The translations under genes were made by a program, and so were the position numbers. A DNA stretch of 64,000 bases from an uncultured Oscillospiraceae bacterium (lineage in GTDB: Bacteria > Bacillota > Clostridia > Oscillospirales > Oscillospiraceae), in NCBI GenBank assembly GCA_947589545.1, contig CANQBA010000005.1, positions 1 through 64,000 of the forward strand, read 5' to 3'. The notes beneath the pieces are model-generated. The model searched no databases, had not been told where the DNA came from, and saw nothing but the letters and a program-made list of their open reading frames with translations. This document shows, in pieces, positions 6,699 through 16,282 of the stretch; the first letter of the stretch is position 1; every line of letters starts with the position of its first letter.

Positions 6699-8622
6699 GG
6701 AGCTCCTCCAGCTCCGAAAGCCACGCCTTTGCCGCGGCGTCGGAGGGCATACGCCAGTCCCCCCGGGGGCTGAGCGCCACGGAGCCCACCTTGGGGCCGT
6801 CGGGCAGGCAGGAGCGCTTGAACTGCTGGGCGAAGAAGCGGCGGACGAAGGTGCGCAGCCACTTCAAGATCGTTTCGTCGTCATAGGCCCCCGCGAAGGC
6901 GTATTTGGCCAGACGGAAGATCTTGGCCGGCCCCATGCCCCAGCGGACAAAGTAGTAGAGGAAGAAGTCGTGAAGCTCATAGGGCCCCACCAGATCCTCG
7001 GTCTTCTGGCTGATCTCCCCGTTCTCCGCCGGCAGGAGCTCCGGGGATACGGGGGTGGCCAGGATATCGTTCAAAACGTCGGAGAGGGCCGCGTCCCCGC
7101 AGGTGTCGGCGTACCAGCCCACCACGTACCTGACCAGGGTCTTGGGCACGCCGGCGTTGACGCCGTACATGCTCATGTGGTCGCCGTTGTAGGTGGCCCA
7201 GCCCAGGGCCAGCTCGCTGAGATCCCCGGTGCCCACCACCAGGCCGTTTATGCTGTTGGCAATATCCATCAGCACCTGGGTGCGCTCCCGGGCCTGGGCG
7301 TTTTCATAGGTGACGGAGCGGTCAAGCTCGTCGTGGCCGATGTCGGTGAAGTGCTGGCGGACGGACTTGGTGATGTCCACCACCCGAAGCTCCGCCCCCA
7401 GCTTCTCCGCCAGGAGCGTGGCGTTGGATCTGGTGCGCGCCGTGGTGCCGAAGCAGGGCATGGTGACGGCCACGAGGGCGTCGGAGGGAAGGCCCAGCTC
7501 CCGGACAGCCATGGCGGAGACGAGCATCGCCAGGGTGGAGTCGAGGCCGCCGGAGACGCCCACAACCAGTTTTTGGGAGCCGGTGTGCTCCAGGCGCTTT
7601 TTCAGGCCCTGGGTCTGGATGGCGAAGATCTCCCGGCAGCGCTCCTCCCGCTGCTCCTTCTCTGGGGGGACGAAGGGGTTCCGGGCCACGGGCCGGGTGA
7701 GGGCCGTTTCGGCGATATCCAGGTGGAAGGGGGCCCGCCAGAACTCATCGGAGAGCTTTTGGGGCGTGAAGGTGGTGTTCCTGCGGCGCTCAAAGGACAG
7801 GCGCGCGATGTCGATCTCGCTGACGGTGAGGCCCGCTTTGAAGCGGCTCTCCGCCAGGATCACGCCGTTTTCGGCGATCATATTGTGGCCGGCGAACACA
7901 AGGTCGGTGGAGCTCTCCCCCTCCCCGGCGTCGGCGTAGATATAGGCGCAGTGGAGGCGGGCGGATTGGTTCTTCACCAGCTCCCGCCGGTAGGCGGCCT
8001 TGCCCACCAGCTCGTTGGAGGCGGACAGGTTCAGAATGATGGTGGCCCCGGCGCGGGCCAGACCCGTGGAGGGCGGATCCGCGGCCCACAGATCCTCGCA
8101 GATCTCCACGCCCACCGAGAGGGCGGGAAAGCCTTCGCAGACGAAGCAGCCGTCGGTGCTGATCCGGTCGCTAAAGCGCTGGCCGGCAAATTTCACGTCG
8201 CCGTTCCAGCCGTCGATTCCGGCGGTAAACCAGCGCTGCTCGTAAAACTCCCCGTAATTGGGGATGTGCATCTTCGGGCGCAGGCCCCGAACCTCCCCCC
8301 GGTTGAGAAGCACGGCGCAGTTATACAGCTTGCCGCGCCATTCATCCCGCACGGGGCACCCCACGGCGATGAGCATGTCAAGCTCCCGCGTCTCCTCCGC
8401 GATGCGTGTCACGGCGCGGGAGGCGGCCGTAAGAAGCGTGTCCTGCAAAAAGAGATCCCCGCAGGTGTAGCCGGTGATACACAGCTCCGGGAAAACGAGG
8501 ATCTTCACCCCCAGGGCCGCCGCCTCCCGGCAGAGCCTGATGATCTCCGACGCGTTATAATCGCAATCGGCCACCCTTATCTTCGGCGTGGCCGCCGCGA
8601 CCTTGATGAATCCGTCCTTCAT
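6691..8622 (-). CDS. nadE: glutamine-dependent NAD(+) synthetase
   Basis: At 643 residues this is the long, glutaminase-fused form. The N-terminal nitrilase-type domain shows FPELCITGYTCGD, a Lys in RPKMHIPNYGEFYE and the nucleophile in GVEICEDLW. The C-terminal synthetase domain has the PP-loop VVGVSGGLDSTLAM and the downstream GTGDLSELALGW segment. It converts deamido-NAD to NAD with ammonia channelled from glutamine. The start overlaps the stop of the upstream small membrane-protein gene by four bases, which indicates coupling. Confidence 0.97.
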   Translation of the reverse strand: MKDGFIKVAAATPKIRVADCDYNASEIIRLCREAAALGVKILVFPELCITGYTCGDLFLQDTLLTAASRAVTRIAEETRELDMLIAVGCPVRDEWRGKLYNCAVLLNRGEVRGLRPKMHIPNYGEFYEQRWFTAGIDGWNGDVKFAGQRFSDRISTDGCFVCEGFPALSVGVEICEDLWAADPPSTGLARAGATIILNLSASNELVGKAAYRRELVKNQSARLHCAYIYADAGEGESSTDLVFAGHNMIAENGVILAESRFKAGLTVSEIDIARLSFERRRNTTFTPQKLSDEFWRAPFHLDIAETALTRPVARNPFVPPEKEQREERCREIFAIQTQGLKKRLEHTGSQKLVVGVSGGLDSTLAMLVSAMAVRELGLPSDALVAVTMPCFGTTARTRSNATLLAEKLGAELRVVDITKSVRQHFTDIGHDELDRSVTYENAQARERTQVLMDIANSINGLVVGTGDLSELALGWATYNGDHMSMYGVNAGVPKTLVRYVVGWYADTCGDAALSDVLNDILATPVSPELLPAENGEISQKTEDLVGPYELHDFFLYYFVRWGMGPAKIFRLAKYAFAGAYDDETILKWLRTFVRRFFAQQFKRSCLPDGPKVGSVALSPRGDWRMPSDAAAKAWLSELEELHV

Positions 8623-8969
8623 TCCGGCACCTCCGTAAATTCAAAAAGATCCTCGTCAAAATAGTGGATGAGGGCGAGTCTGACGGTGTGGAGCGCGTCC
8701 TTCGGCCCGGCAATGCGGATAACGCCGTCCACAAGGGCCAGCTCCACGTCCTCCGCGCCGTCCAGCTTCGGCAGGAGCTCCGTCTCGATCTCCGTCAGCA
8801 GCGCCTCCGGGTGCTGGGCGTAGTATTCCGCGCTCTCCGCCGGTTCATAACCCTTCACGGGCGTGCCCTTGGCGGTGAAGAGCAGGACGGTGGCCAGAAC
8901 GGTGAGGATCAGCACCGCCGCGCACCCGGCGGGCCGGAGCCATTGGACAAACTGCTTACCCGTCTCCAT
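8619..8969 (-). CDS. small single-pass membrane protein, unknown function
   Basis: The 116-residue product has one hydrophobic segment at about residues 16-33 and a soluble acidic remainder (AEDVELALVDGVIRIAGPKDAL and a C-terminal YFDEDLFEFTEVPE). I do not recognise the family. It lies eight bases after the LtaS-like gene and overlaps nadE by four bases, so it is certainly co-transcribed; the position suggests an envelope role. Confidence 0.7.
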   Translation of the reverse strand: METGKQFVQWLRPAGCAAVLILTVLATVLLFTAKGTPVKGYEPAESAEYYAQHPEALLTEIETELLPKLDGAEDVELALVDGVIRIAGPKDALHTVRLALIHYFDEDLFEFTEVPE

Positions 8970-8977
8970 ACGAATCC

Positions 8978-10840
8978 CTACCTGTTGAAATAGTTGAGCT
9001 TCATGGTGTCCCAGCTGGCGTTGAGGCGCTCCATGATCTCCTCGTTGCGGGCGGCGATCTCCGGCGTAGGCGCGGCCCCGCCCAGGGCGTACCAGTAGGT
9101 TTCCCCGTCGTACCAGGAGTAGTCGGAGAAGATCACATACCCGCCGTTGGCGGAAAAGGCGTCGTTGCCCACATAGCTCCGCCCGTCGGAGGGCAGGCCG
9201 AAGAGGTTGACAAGCGTGGGCAGAATGTCATAGGAGCCCAGCACCTTGTCCACCTTCAGAGGGGCGGTGCCCTTGTCGTAGATGAAAAACGGCGTCCGGG
9301 TGATCATGTTCATATCCTGCGCGCCTTTTTTCTCCATGATGTAGTCGTTGCTCATGGCGTAATAGTCAAAGTGGTCGGCGTAAAACACCAGCACGGTGTT
9401 GTCTAAAAGTCCCTCCGCCTCCAGACGTTCCACCAGCTCGCCCACAAACAGATCCGTCTCGTGGGCGCCGGCGTACCCGCGTATCACATTCTCCGGGGTG
9501 CCCTCCGGCAGGAGCGCGGCCACGGTGTCGTACCATTTGGCGGGCACGGGACTGCTCTCGTAGGGCCCGTGGGCGGAGTAGGTGATGATGAAGGTGAAAA
9601 ACGGCTCCTCCGGCGTCATCCGGTCATAGGCGGCCATCATGTCCGAATCGAAATCCAGACGCTCCATGCCCATGTCCTGGCCGGAGATATAATTGGCAAA
9701 GCCCAGATTCCGGTGAACCTCCGCCCGGTTGTAGGTATCGCCGGTGGAGCGGTGAAAGACGTTGGCGGTGTACCCCTGTCCCGTCATCAGGTGGGCCAGG
9801 GATTCAGGGTAGGCGTTGCGGCTGTACATGGACGCTTTGCTCCCGGTGAAGGGGGACACAAGGCCGGTATTGACGATCATCTCCGTATTGAAGGTGCCAG
9901 CGTCAAAGTAGAGGGGGGTGAAGGTATTGGTGAAATCCAGGCCGTTCTCGCGCAGGGCGTAGAGATTGGGGGTGACGGCCGGGTCGATGAGCCAGGTGTC
10001 GATGGCCTCCAGCTGGATCATAATCAGGTTCTTTCCCTTGAAGCGACCCGTCCACTCATTGTCCGGGTCGGGGGTCTTAGCGGCGTACCAGGCGTCCAGG
10101 CGGCTCATGGCGGAGCGGTGCTCGGCGTGGTTGAGCGCGTCGTATACGCCGTAGGTCAGGTTGAAATCCCGGAAGGCGTGCTGATACATGCCGGTGAGCA
10201 TCACACATTCGGTGGTGTCGGTGAAGTGCTCATAGAGCAGGCTGGACTGCATGATGTCCACGTGGATGGCCAGCCTGTCGGTGAGATTTACCTGCTTGTT
10301 GATGTTTATGGCCAGGATCGAGACGGGAACCAGGGCGGCGTAGATCAGCCGCTCCCACCACCGGCGGCGGAGCCTGGGCGCCAGCGCCACAGCCAGCGCC
10401 ACACCCAAAAGGCCGCCGGCGAAGAGGATCCAGATCATTTTGCGCACCCGCAGATAGGAGGCGTCGATGTACCGGAAGCCGTCCTCGGCAAAAATCAGCA
10501 CGGAGAAGGTGAAAAAATTTCCCTTGGCTTTCATAAGCAGGGCGTGGGTCAGAAACAGCACGTCCGCCGACACGCCGACGAGCCCCATGGCGATCCGGGA
10601 GGCCAGCCGGGGCAGGAGCTTCACCAGGGCCGTCAGCATCAGCGCCCAGGCCAGTGTGAAGACCCAGGGGATGGGCGACATGACGCGGGTGATGGCACAG
10701 CCCCGGTGGGTGAGCCGCAGTCCGGCGTCCAGCCCCACTAAGGTGAGGAAAAACACCGCCGCGCTGAGCCAATCCCGCAGGCGGGCATTCTCTTGAAATT
10801 CCCGGAATTTTCTTCTGTAATAGAGCTTCTTCCCGTCCAT
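8978..10840 (-). CDS. LTA synthase-family membrane sulfatase-fold enzyme
   Basis: The 620-residue protein has five N-terminal membrane segments followed by an extracellular alkaline-phosphatase/sulfatase fold. The nucleophile is the Thr in YFDAGTFNTEM, with later metal ligands in FYADHFDYY. LtaS-type enzymes transfer glycerol phosphate from phosphatidylglycerol to build lipoteichoic acid; some relatives make other phosphoglycerol decorations. I chose the ATG at 10840; an in-frame ATG at 10873 would add 11 residues and begin closer to the glyS stop, and neither has a strong ribosome site. Confidence 0.88.
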   Translation of the reverse strand: MDGKKLYYRRKFREFQENARLRDWLSAAVFFLTLVGLDAGLRLTHRGCAITRVMSPIPWVFTLAWALMLTALVKLLPRLASRIAMGLVGVSADVLFLTHALLMKAKGNFFTFSVLIFAEDGFRYIDASYLRVRKMIWILFAGGLLGVALAVALAPRLRRRWWERLIYAALVPVSILAININKQVNLTDRLAIHVDIMQSSLLYEHFTDTTECVMLTGMYQHAFRDFNLTYGVYDALNHAEHRSAMSRLDAWYAAKTPDPDNEWTGRFKGKNLIMIQLEAIDTWLIDPAVTPNLYALRENGLDFTNTFTPLYFDAGTFNTEMIVNTGLVSPFTGSKASMYSRNAYPESLAHLMTGQGYTANVFHRSTGDTYNRAEVHRNLGFANYISGQDMGMERLDFDSDMMAAYDRMTPEEPFFTFIITYSAHGPYESSPVPAKWYDTVAALLPEGTPENVIRGYAGAHETDLFVGELVERLEAEGLLDNTVLVFYADHFDYYAMSNDYIMEKKGAQDMNMITRTPFFIYDKGTAPLKVDKVLGSYDILPTLVNLFGLPSDGRSYVGNDAFSANGGYVIFSDYSWYDGETYWYALGGAAPTPEIAARNEEIMERLNASWDTMKLNYFNR

Positions 10841-10878
10841 ACCGACTCTCTCTTTTCTCTTCGCGCCGGGCATGGGGA

Positions 10879-12276
10879 TCAGAACCTCACGCGCTGGGCG
10901 ATGTAGGCCTCCAGCTCGGAAATGGGGATACGCACCTGCTCCATGGTGTCCCGCTCGCGCACCGTGACACAACCGTCGGTCTCGGAGTCGAAGTCGTAGG
11001 TGACGCAGAAGGGCGTGCCGATCTCGTCCTCTCTCCGGTAGCGCTTGCCGATGGAACCTGCGTCGTCGAAGTCCACCATGAAGGAGCGGGCCAGCTCGTT
11101 GCGGATCTCCATGGCCTTGTCGGAGAGCTTTTTGCTGAGGGGCAGGACGGCGCACTTGAAGGGGGCCAGGAAGGGGTGGAGGCGCAGTACCACGCGCACG
11201 TCCTCGCGGCCCTTGGCGTCCACAAGGTGCTCCTCGTCATAGGCCTCGCACAGGAAGGCCAGGGCCACCCGGTCACAGCCGAGACTGGGCTCGATGACGT
11301 AGGGGATATAGTGCTCGTTGGCCTCCTGGTCGTAGTAGGTCAGATCCTTTCCGCTGGCCTCCTGATGGCGTGTGAGATCGTAGTCCGTGCGGTCGGCGAT
11401 GCCCCACAGCTCTCCCCAGTCGGTGAAGGGGAAGGCGTACTCGATGTCCGTGGTGGCCTTGGAGTAGAAGGCCAGCTCCGCCGGCTCGTGATCCCGGTAA
11501 CGCATGTTCTCCTCCTTGAGGCCAAGGGACTTCAGCCAGTCGATGCAGAACTTTTTCCAGTAGGCGAACCACTCAAGATCCGTGCCGGGCTTGCAGAAGA
11601 ATTCGCACTCCATCTGCTCAAACTCCCGGGTACGGAAGGTGAAGTTGCCGGGGGTGATCTCGTTGCGGAAGGCCTTGCCCACCTGGCAAACGCCGAAGGG
11701 CAGCTTCCGGCGGGTGGTGCGCTGAATGTTGGGGAAGTTGACAAAGATGCCCTGGGCCGTCTCGGGCCGCAGGTAGCAGGTGGAGGAGGAGTCCTCCGTC
11801 ACGCCGATGGCGGTCTTGAACATCAGGTTGAATTTGCGGATGGGGGTGAAGTCGTGCTTGCCGCACACGGGGCAGATCACGTCCTCGTGCTCCGCGATAA
11901 ATTTGTCCATCTCGTCGAAGCTCATGGCGTCGGTGTTGACCTCGGGATGCTCGTCGCCGATGAGCTTATCCGCCCGGTGGCGGGACTTGCAGGAGCGGCA
12001 GTCCAGCAGGGGGTCGGAGAAGCTGGAGACGTGGCCGGTGGTGACCCAGGTCTGGGGGTTCATGATGATGGCGGCGTCCAGCCCCACGTTCCAGGGGGAT
12101 TCCTGGACGAACTTTTTCAGCCACGCCTTTTTGACGTTGTTCTTGAACTCCACGCCCAGAGGGCCGTAGTCCCAGGAGTTGGCAAGTCCGCCGTAGATCT
12201 CGCTGCCGGCGTAGATGAAGCCGCGGCTCTTGCACAGGTTGACGATCATATCAAGGGTTTTTTCGGAATTTTTCAT
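10879..12276 (-). CDS. glyS: glycine--tRNA ligase, dimeric type
   Basis: The 465-residue class II synthetase starts with the typical [15 protein letters not shown] and [13 protein letters not shown] signatures, contains a [11 protein letters not shown]...CPVCGKHDF zinc-type insertion, motif 2 (FRNEITP) and the C-terminal anticodon-binding domain. It charges tRNA-Gly. A TATAAT-like box on the minus strand at about 12350 would give a leader of only some 60-70 bases, and no T-box structure is visible. It heads the leftward run glyS, LtaS-like, small membrane protein, nadE, mnmE. Confidence 0.96.
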   Translation of the reverse strand: MKNSEKTLDMIVNLCKSRGFIYAGSEIYGGLANSWDYGPLGVEFKNNVKKAWLKKFVQESPWNVGLDAAIIMNPQTWVTTGHVSSFSDPLLDCRSCKSRHRADKLIGDEHPEVNTDAMSFDEMDKFIAEHEDVICPVCGKHDFTPIRKFNLMFKTAIGVTEDSSSTCYLRPETAQGIFVNFPNIQRTTRRKLPFGVCQVGKAFRNEITPGNFTFRTREFEQMECEFFCKPGTDLEWFAYWKKFCIDWLKSLGLKEENMRYRDHEPAELAFYSKATTDIEYAFPFTDWGELWGIADRTDYDLTRHQEASGKDLTYYDQEANEHYIPYVIEPSLGCDRVALAFLCEAYDEEHLVDAKGREDVRVVLRLHPFLAPFKCAVLPLSKKLSDKAMEIRNELARSFMVDFDDAGSIGKRYRREDEIGTPFCVTYDFDSETDGCVTVRERDTMEQVRIPISELEAYIAQRVRF

Positions 12277-12458
12277 GGTTTCGATCCTTCCCGCGGCTGG
12301 CTGCCGCGTAATTTATTATCCGTCCGTTGACGAATAGATGTATTATATACCTTTTTACCCGGCCTTTCCACCGTTTTTTTGAACTTATATTTCCCGCTGA
12401 ATGGGGCGGTTTTTGGATGGATATACTATTATAATCAACATACGTGGGAGGACGGACC

Positions 12459-13469
12459 ATGGAGAAAATCGTTTTTTTTGATGCGAAGAGCTACGACAGG
12501 ACATATTTTGATGCCCTGGCGCCCCGGGCGGGGCTGGAGATCCGGTATCTGGAGACGCGGTTGACGCCGGAAACGGCGGTGTTGGCCAGGGAGTACGCCG
12601 GAGTGTGCGCCTTTGTCAACGACGATTTGGGGGAGGAGACGCTGGCGGTCCTGGCGGAAAACGGTGTGCGGTGCGCAGCCTTGCGGTGCGCGGGCTTCAA
12701 CAATGTGGATCTGAGGGCGGCGGAGCGGTACGGCATCCGGGTCTTCCGGGTGCCGGCCTACTCCCCGGCCAGTGTGGCGGAGCACGCCGCGGCGCTGCTG
12801 CTGACGCTGACCCGCCAGACTCACCGGGCCTTCACCAGGACGCGGGAGCGGAATTTCAGCCTGGAGGGGCTTGTGGGGACGAGCCTGGAGAACAGGACCG
12901 TGGGCGTGGTGGGCACGGGTAAGGTGGGGATCCGCTTTGCCGGCATCGTCCGGGGCTTCGGCGCCCATGTGCTGGCCAGCGACCCGGAGCCCCGATGGGG
13001 CGCGGGGATCGAGTATGTGCGCCTGGACGAGCTGATCCGGCGCTCCGACGTGATCTCCCTCCACTGTCCCCTGACGCCCGCCACCTACCACCTCATCAGC
13101 CGCGCCGTCTTTCATAACATGCGCGACGGCGTCATCCTCATCAACACCTCCCGGGGGGCGCTCATCGATTCGGAGGCACTGCTGGACAACGTGAAATCCG
13201 GCAAGGTGGGGGCCGCCGGCCTGGACGTGTACGAGGAGGAGGCGGACGTCTTTTATGAGGACGTCAGCTCCCGGGTCATGCGGGACGACACGCTGAATCT
13301 GCTCCTGAGCCAGCCCAACGTGCTGGTGACGGGCCACCAGGCCTTTTTGACAAAAGAGGCCCTGCGGGCCATCGCGGAGACGACGACAGAGAACCTCCGG
13401 GCGTTCTTCGCCGGGGAACCCACGGAGAACGAGCTGCGGGCCAGAGAGGCGGAGACGGTGGGGGGATAA
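12459..13469 (+). CDS. D-2-hydroxyacid dehydrogenase (D-lactate dehydrogenase-like)
   Basis: The 336-residue enzyme has the D-isomer dehydrogenase layout: catalytic domain halves around a Rossmann fold (VGVVGTGKVGIRFAGI), the NTSRGALID substrate/NAD loop, a Glu in the GLDVYEEE stretch and the catalytic His in VTGHQAF. The closest type is fermentative D-lactate dehydrogenase, reducing pyruvate with NADH; related substrates are possible. The ATG at 12459 has GGGAGGA seven bases upstream, and a TATAAT box lies at 12430-12435. Confidence 0.9.
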   Translation: MEKIVFFDAKSYDRTYFDALAPRAGLEIRYLETRLTPETAVLAREYAGVCAFVNDDLGEETLAVLAENGVRCAALRCAGFNNVDLRAAERYGIRVFRVPAYSPASVAEHAAALLLTLTRQTHRAFTRTRERNFSLEGLVGTSLENRTVGVVGTGKVGIRFAGIVRGFGAHVLASDPEPRWGAGIEYVRLDELIRRSDVISLHCPLTPATYHLISRAVFHNMRDGVILINTSRGALIDSEALLDNVKSGKVGAAGLDVYEEEADVFYEDVSSRVMRDDTLNLLLSQPNVLVTGHQAFLTKEALRAIAETTTENLRAFFAGEPTENELRAREAETVGG

Positions 13470-13742
13470 GGTGTCCGCCTTAACGGCGGACGGGGATTTG
13501 CTTTCTTCTCTTTTGTGTTGACAAAAGAGGAGAAAGCAGCAAAGAAGAGAAAAGCAACTCAGGGGGGATTTCGCTTTTCCCCCCTGAGAACCCCCTTTTA
13601 AAAACGACCACACAGGGGCTGCGGCCCCTATGTGGAGAACCCCGGGGAACGCCCGCACGATAGCTTTCCTACAACGCCGTACGGGCCGCCGCCCACGGCG
13701 GCCCGTACAGAGGTGCGGTGTACGAAACGCACCGGGAATTCA
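13470..13742. repeat. third copy of the dispersed intergenic repeat
   Basis: Right after the dehydrogenase stop lies the same block as at 4.71 kb (GTCCGCC...GGCGGAC, then a CTCTTTTGT-GTTG-ACAAAAGAG hairpin), followed by a CTCAGGGGGGA/TCCCCCCTGAG inverted repeat at about 13558-13587 and a GGGCCGCC...GGCGGCCC pair near 13684-13707. No gene is seen. The order of modules resembles that at 4.7-5.3 kb. Confidence 0.6.
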
Positions 13743-13964
13743 TTATTCGCTTCCCTGTTTTTTGGCGGGTTTTGACGTGCGCGTTGTATTCCGCATGAAA
13801 TTTTGGCCGCGCTGGAAGCCGTAATTGTATGCCGCCGCTATCGCGTGCAGCCGGTCATTCATGCTCATCAACGCGCATCCCTCCGAAAGCGTCATCCGAT
13901 ATCCCATCGGAGGCATACTATCCAGCATTTCCTTCGTCCAGGCTTCATCATGTATTTTTTTCAT
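13743..13964 (-). CDS. small hypothetical protein divergent from an XRE gene
   Basis: The 73-residue product (MKKIHDEAWTKEML at the N terminus, a basic C-terminal tail rich in Lys and Arg) belongs to no family I recognise. ATG 13964 is chosen over the GTG at 13973 because GAGGTGG sits at the right distance. A consensus minus-strand promoter lies at 14014-14042, and an inverted repeat lies between promoter and start, so it is probably controlled by the divergent XRE regulator. Confidence 0.6.
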   Translation of the reverse strand: MKKIHDEAWTKEMLDSMPPMGYRMTLSEGCALMSMNDRLHAIAAAYNYGFQRGQNFMRNTTRTSKPAKKQGSE

Positions 13965-13981
13965 ATATACCACCTCGAATT

Positions 13982-14042
13982 ACATATTATCAATATGTAT
14001 ATTTACAAGGGGTATTATAGTATACTGGTGTTATCCTGTCAA
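13982..14042 (-). promoter_or_regulatory. consensus promoter and operator candidate
   Basis: On the minus strand TTGACA (14042-14037), 17 bases, TATAAT (14019-14014) form a perfect promoter for the 73-residue gene. The inverted repeat ACATATT-ATC-AATATGT (13982-13998) lies just downstream of the predicted start of transcription. The spacer contains ATAACACCAGTATAC, close to the palindromic operator candidate at 55553-55566. Confidence 0.7.
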
Positions 14043-14057
14043 GGGGTGGGTGAGAAA

Positions 14058-14267
14058 ATGTTCAGGAAACGACTGCGTCAGGCGCGGATCGACGCGAAGC
14101 TTACGCAGCAGCGGATGGCGGATCTGCTGGGGATATCGCTTAACGGCTATCAGAAATACGAGCAGGGGGAGACGCAGCCGCCGCTGGACACGCTCGTCAA
14201 GCTCTCCCGCATACTGAAGGTCACAACGGACTACCTTCTCTGCAACGACGAACCGCCCGATGATTGA
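14058..14267 (+). CDS. short XRE-family transcriptional regulator
   Basis: The 69-residue protein is almost entirely a Cro/C1 helix-turn-helix (RRLRQARIDAKLTQQRMADLLG-type core, then YQKYEQGETQPPLDTL and a TTDYLLCND end). No effector domain is present. It is divergent from the 73-residue gene, and the inverted repeats between them are its likely target. The ATG at 14058 follows AAGGGGTGGG. A strong terminator follows directly. Confidence 0.8.
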   Translation: MFRKRLRQARIDAKLTQQRMADLLGISLNGYQKYEQGETQPPLDTLVKLSRILKVTTDYLLCNDEPPDD

Positions 14268-14273
14268 GCATGA

Positions 14274-14302
14274 GGACGAGGCCGTTCCGGCCTCGTCCAT
14301 TT
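14274..14302 (+). terminator. terminator after the XRE gene
   Basis: GGACGAGGCC-GTTCC-GGCCTCGTCC forms a perfect 10-bp stem followed by ATTTTG, between the XRE stop and the typA promoter. Confidence 0.75.
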
Positions 14303-14349
14303 TGACGAAAATAATCCGAAATCCCGGCGTCTCTTTTCTGTTTATGCGC

Positions 14350-14379
14350 TTGAAATGCGGCGTTTTGCGGGTATATAAT
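14350..14379 (+). promoter_or_regulatory. promoter of typA
   Basis: TTGAAA (14350-14355), 18 bases, TATAAT (14374-14379), about 40 bases before the chosen TTG start of typA. Confidence 0.6.
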
Positions 14380-14418
14380 TTATCGGTTAAAATTTACGCT
14401 CAGGGAGAAGTGTTAGCT

Positions 14419-16248
14419 TTGGAAAAAAAGATCAGAAACGTCGCCATCATCGCCCACGTCGATCACGGGAAGACCACTTTGGTGGACGAGATGCTCAAGC
14501 AGTCCGGCGTGTTCCGGGAAAATCAGGCGGTGCAGGAGCGGGTCATGGACTCCAATGACTTAGAGCGCGAGCGCGGCATCACCATCCTGGCCAAAAATAC
14601 CGCCGTGCAGTACGGCGACATCAAGATAAACATCGTGGACACCCCGGGCCACGCCGACTTCGGCGGCGAGGTGGAGCGTATTCTGAAGATGGTAAACGGC
14701 GTCATTTTGCTGGTGGACGCCGCCGAGGGCCCCATGCCCCAGACCCGCTTCGTCCTCTCCAAGGCGCTGGAGCTGGGACACCGGGTCATCGTGGTGCTCA
14801 ACAAGATCGACCGGCCCGACCAGCGGATGCTGGAGGTGGTGGACGAGATCCTGGAGCTGCTCATAGAGCTGGGCTGTACCGACGAGCAGATCGACTCCCC
14901 CATGCTCTTCTGCTCCGGCCGCCAGGGCACCGCCAGCTACTCCGCCGACGTGCCGGGGACGGACTTAAAGCCCCTTTTTGACACCATCGTGGACTACATT
15001 CCCGCCCCGGAGGATCACGACAACGAGCCCCTCCAGATGCTGGTCTCCTCCCTGGATTACAACGACTACGTGGGCCGCATCGCCATCGGGCGCATCGAGC
15101 GGGGCGTCATCCGGCAGAATCAGGAGCTGGCTGTGGTCAACTACCATGACCCCGACGCCGCGCCCAAGAAGGCCAAGGCCGTGAGCCTCTATGAGTTCTC
15201 GGGCCTGGCCCGCACGCCCGTCACCGAGTCAAGCTCCGGCAATATCATCGCCCTCTCCGGCATCCCCGACATCTCCATCGGCGACACCATCTGCGCCCCG
15301 GAGGCCACCGAGGCTCTGCCCTTTGTGAAGATCTCCGCCCCCACCATGGAGATGACCTTCTCCGTCAACGACAGCCCCTTCGCGGGCCGCGAGGGCAAGT
15401 ACGTCACCTCCCGCCAGCTGCGGGACAGGCTTTTCCGGGAGACGATGAAGGACGTGTCCCTGCGCGTCTCCGAGGTGGAGGGCTCCGACCACAGCTTCAA
15501 CGTGGCCGGACGCGGCGAGATGCACCTCTCCATTCTCATCGAGACGATGCGCCGGGAGGGCTATGAGTTCGCCGTATCGCCCCCGCGCGTCCTCATGCGG
15601 GAGATCGGCAGCGACAGGTGCGAGCCCATCGAGCGGGTCGTCGTGGACGTGCCGGAGGACTCCGTGGGCGCTGTCATCGAAAAGCTCAGCTCCCGCCGGG
15701 GCGAATTTGTGGAGATGACCCCCGTGGGCGCGCGCATGAAAATGACCTTCTTCGTCCCCAGCCGGGGCCTTTTCGGCTATCGCAACGAGTTTTTGACCGA
15801 CACGCGCGGCGAGGGCATCATGAGCTCCGTATTTGAGAAGTACGAAAAATATAAGGGCGAGCTCAGCCGCCGGGGCACCGGCTCCTTAGTGGCCAGCGAG
15901 ACGGGCGAGGCCGTGGCCTACGGCATCTTCGGCGTTCAGGATCGCGGCGTCATGTTCGTCTCCCCCGGCGTCCCGGTCTACGGCGGCATGGTGGTGGGCG
16001 AGACGCCCAAGGACGAGGACATCACCGTCAACGTCTGCAAGAAGAAGCAGCTGACCAACATGCGGGCCGCCGGCTCCGACGAGGCTCTGCGCCTTGTGCC
16101 GCCCAGGACCATGAGCCTGGAGCAGTGCCTGGAATTTTTGGCCGACGACGAGCTTTTGGAGGTTACGCCCAGCTCTCTGCGCATCCGCAAGGCCATCCTG
16201 GATCACTCCCTGCGCATGAAGGCCCTGAAGGGCGCGAAGAACGTGTAA
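14419..16248 (+). CDS. typA: translational GTPase TypA/BipA
   Basis: The 609-residue ribosome-associated GTPase starts LEKKIRNVAIIAHVDHGKTT (P loop), has ERERGITI (switch I), DTPGHADFGGE (switch II), NKIDRPD, and the TypA-specific C-terminal domain, with the length typical of the family. It acts in 50S assembly and stress growth. The reading frame is open upstream to 14260, but the family start and a GGGAG ribosome site favour TTG at 14419; a GTG at 14410 is the alternative. Confidence 0.96.
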   Translation: MEKKIRNVAIIAHVDHGKTTLVDEMLKQSGVFRENQAVQERVMDSNDLERERGITILAKNTAVQYGDIKINIVDTPGHADFGGEVERILKMVNGVILLVDAAEGPMPQTRFVLSKALELGHRVIVVLNKIDRPDQRMLEVVDEILELLIELGCTDEQIDSPMLFCSGRQGTASYSADVPGTDLKPLFDTIVDYIPAPEDHDNEPLQMLVSSLDYNDYVGRIAIGRIERGVIRQNQELAVVNYHDPDAAPKKAKAVSLYEFSGLARTPVTESSSGNIIALSGIPDISIGDTICAPEATEALPFVKISAPTMEMTFSVNDSPFAGREGKYVTSRQLRDRLFRETMKDVSLRVSEVEGSDHSFNVAGRGEMHLSILIETMRREGYEFAVSPPRVLMREIGSDRCEPIERVVVDVPEDSVGAVIEKLSSRRGEFVEMTPVGARMKMTFFVPSRGLFGYRNEFLTDTRGEGIMSSVFEKYEKYKGELSRRGTGSLVASETGEAVAYGIFGVQDRGVMFVSPGVPVYGGMVVGETPKDEDITVNVCKKKQLTNMRAAGSDEALRLVPPRTMSLEQCLEFLADDELLEVTPSSLRIRKAILDHSLRMKALKGAKNV

Positions 16249-16282
16249 GATCTACGGCGAGGCCATAGCGGGAGGCGCGGAC

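Noticed and set aside
6640..8664. 674-codon plus-strand open frame opposite nadE
   Set aside because: Antisense shadow of nadE; no family features.
12277..12458. T-box leader for glyS
   Set aside because: The likely -10 box leaves only 60-70 bases of leader and no T-box sequence or antiterminator is present.
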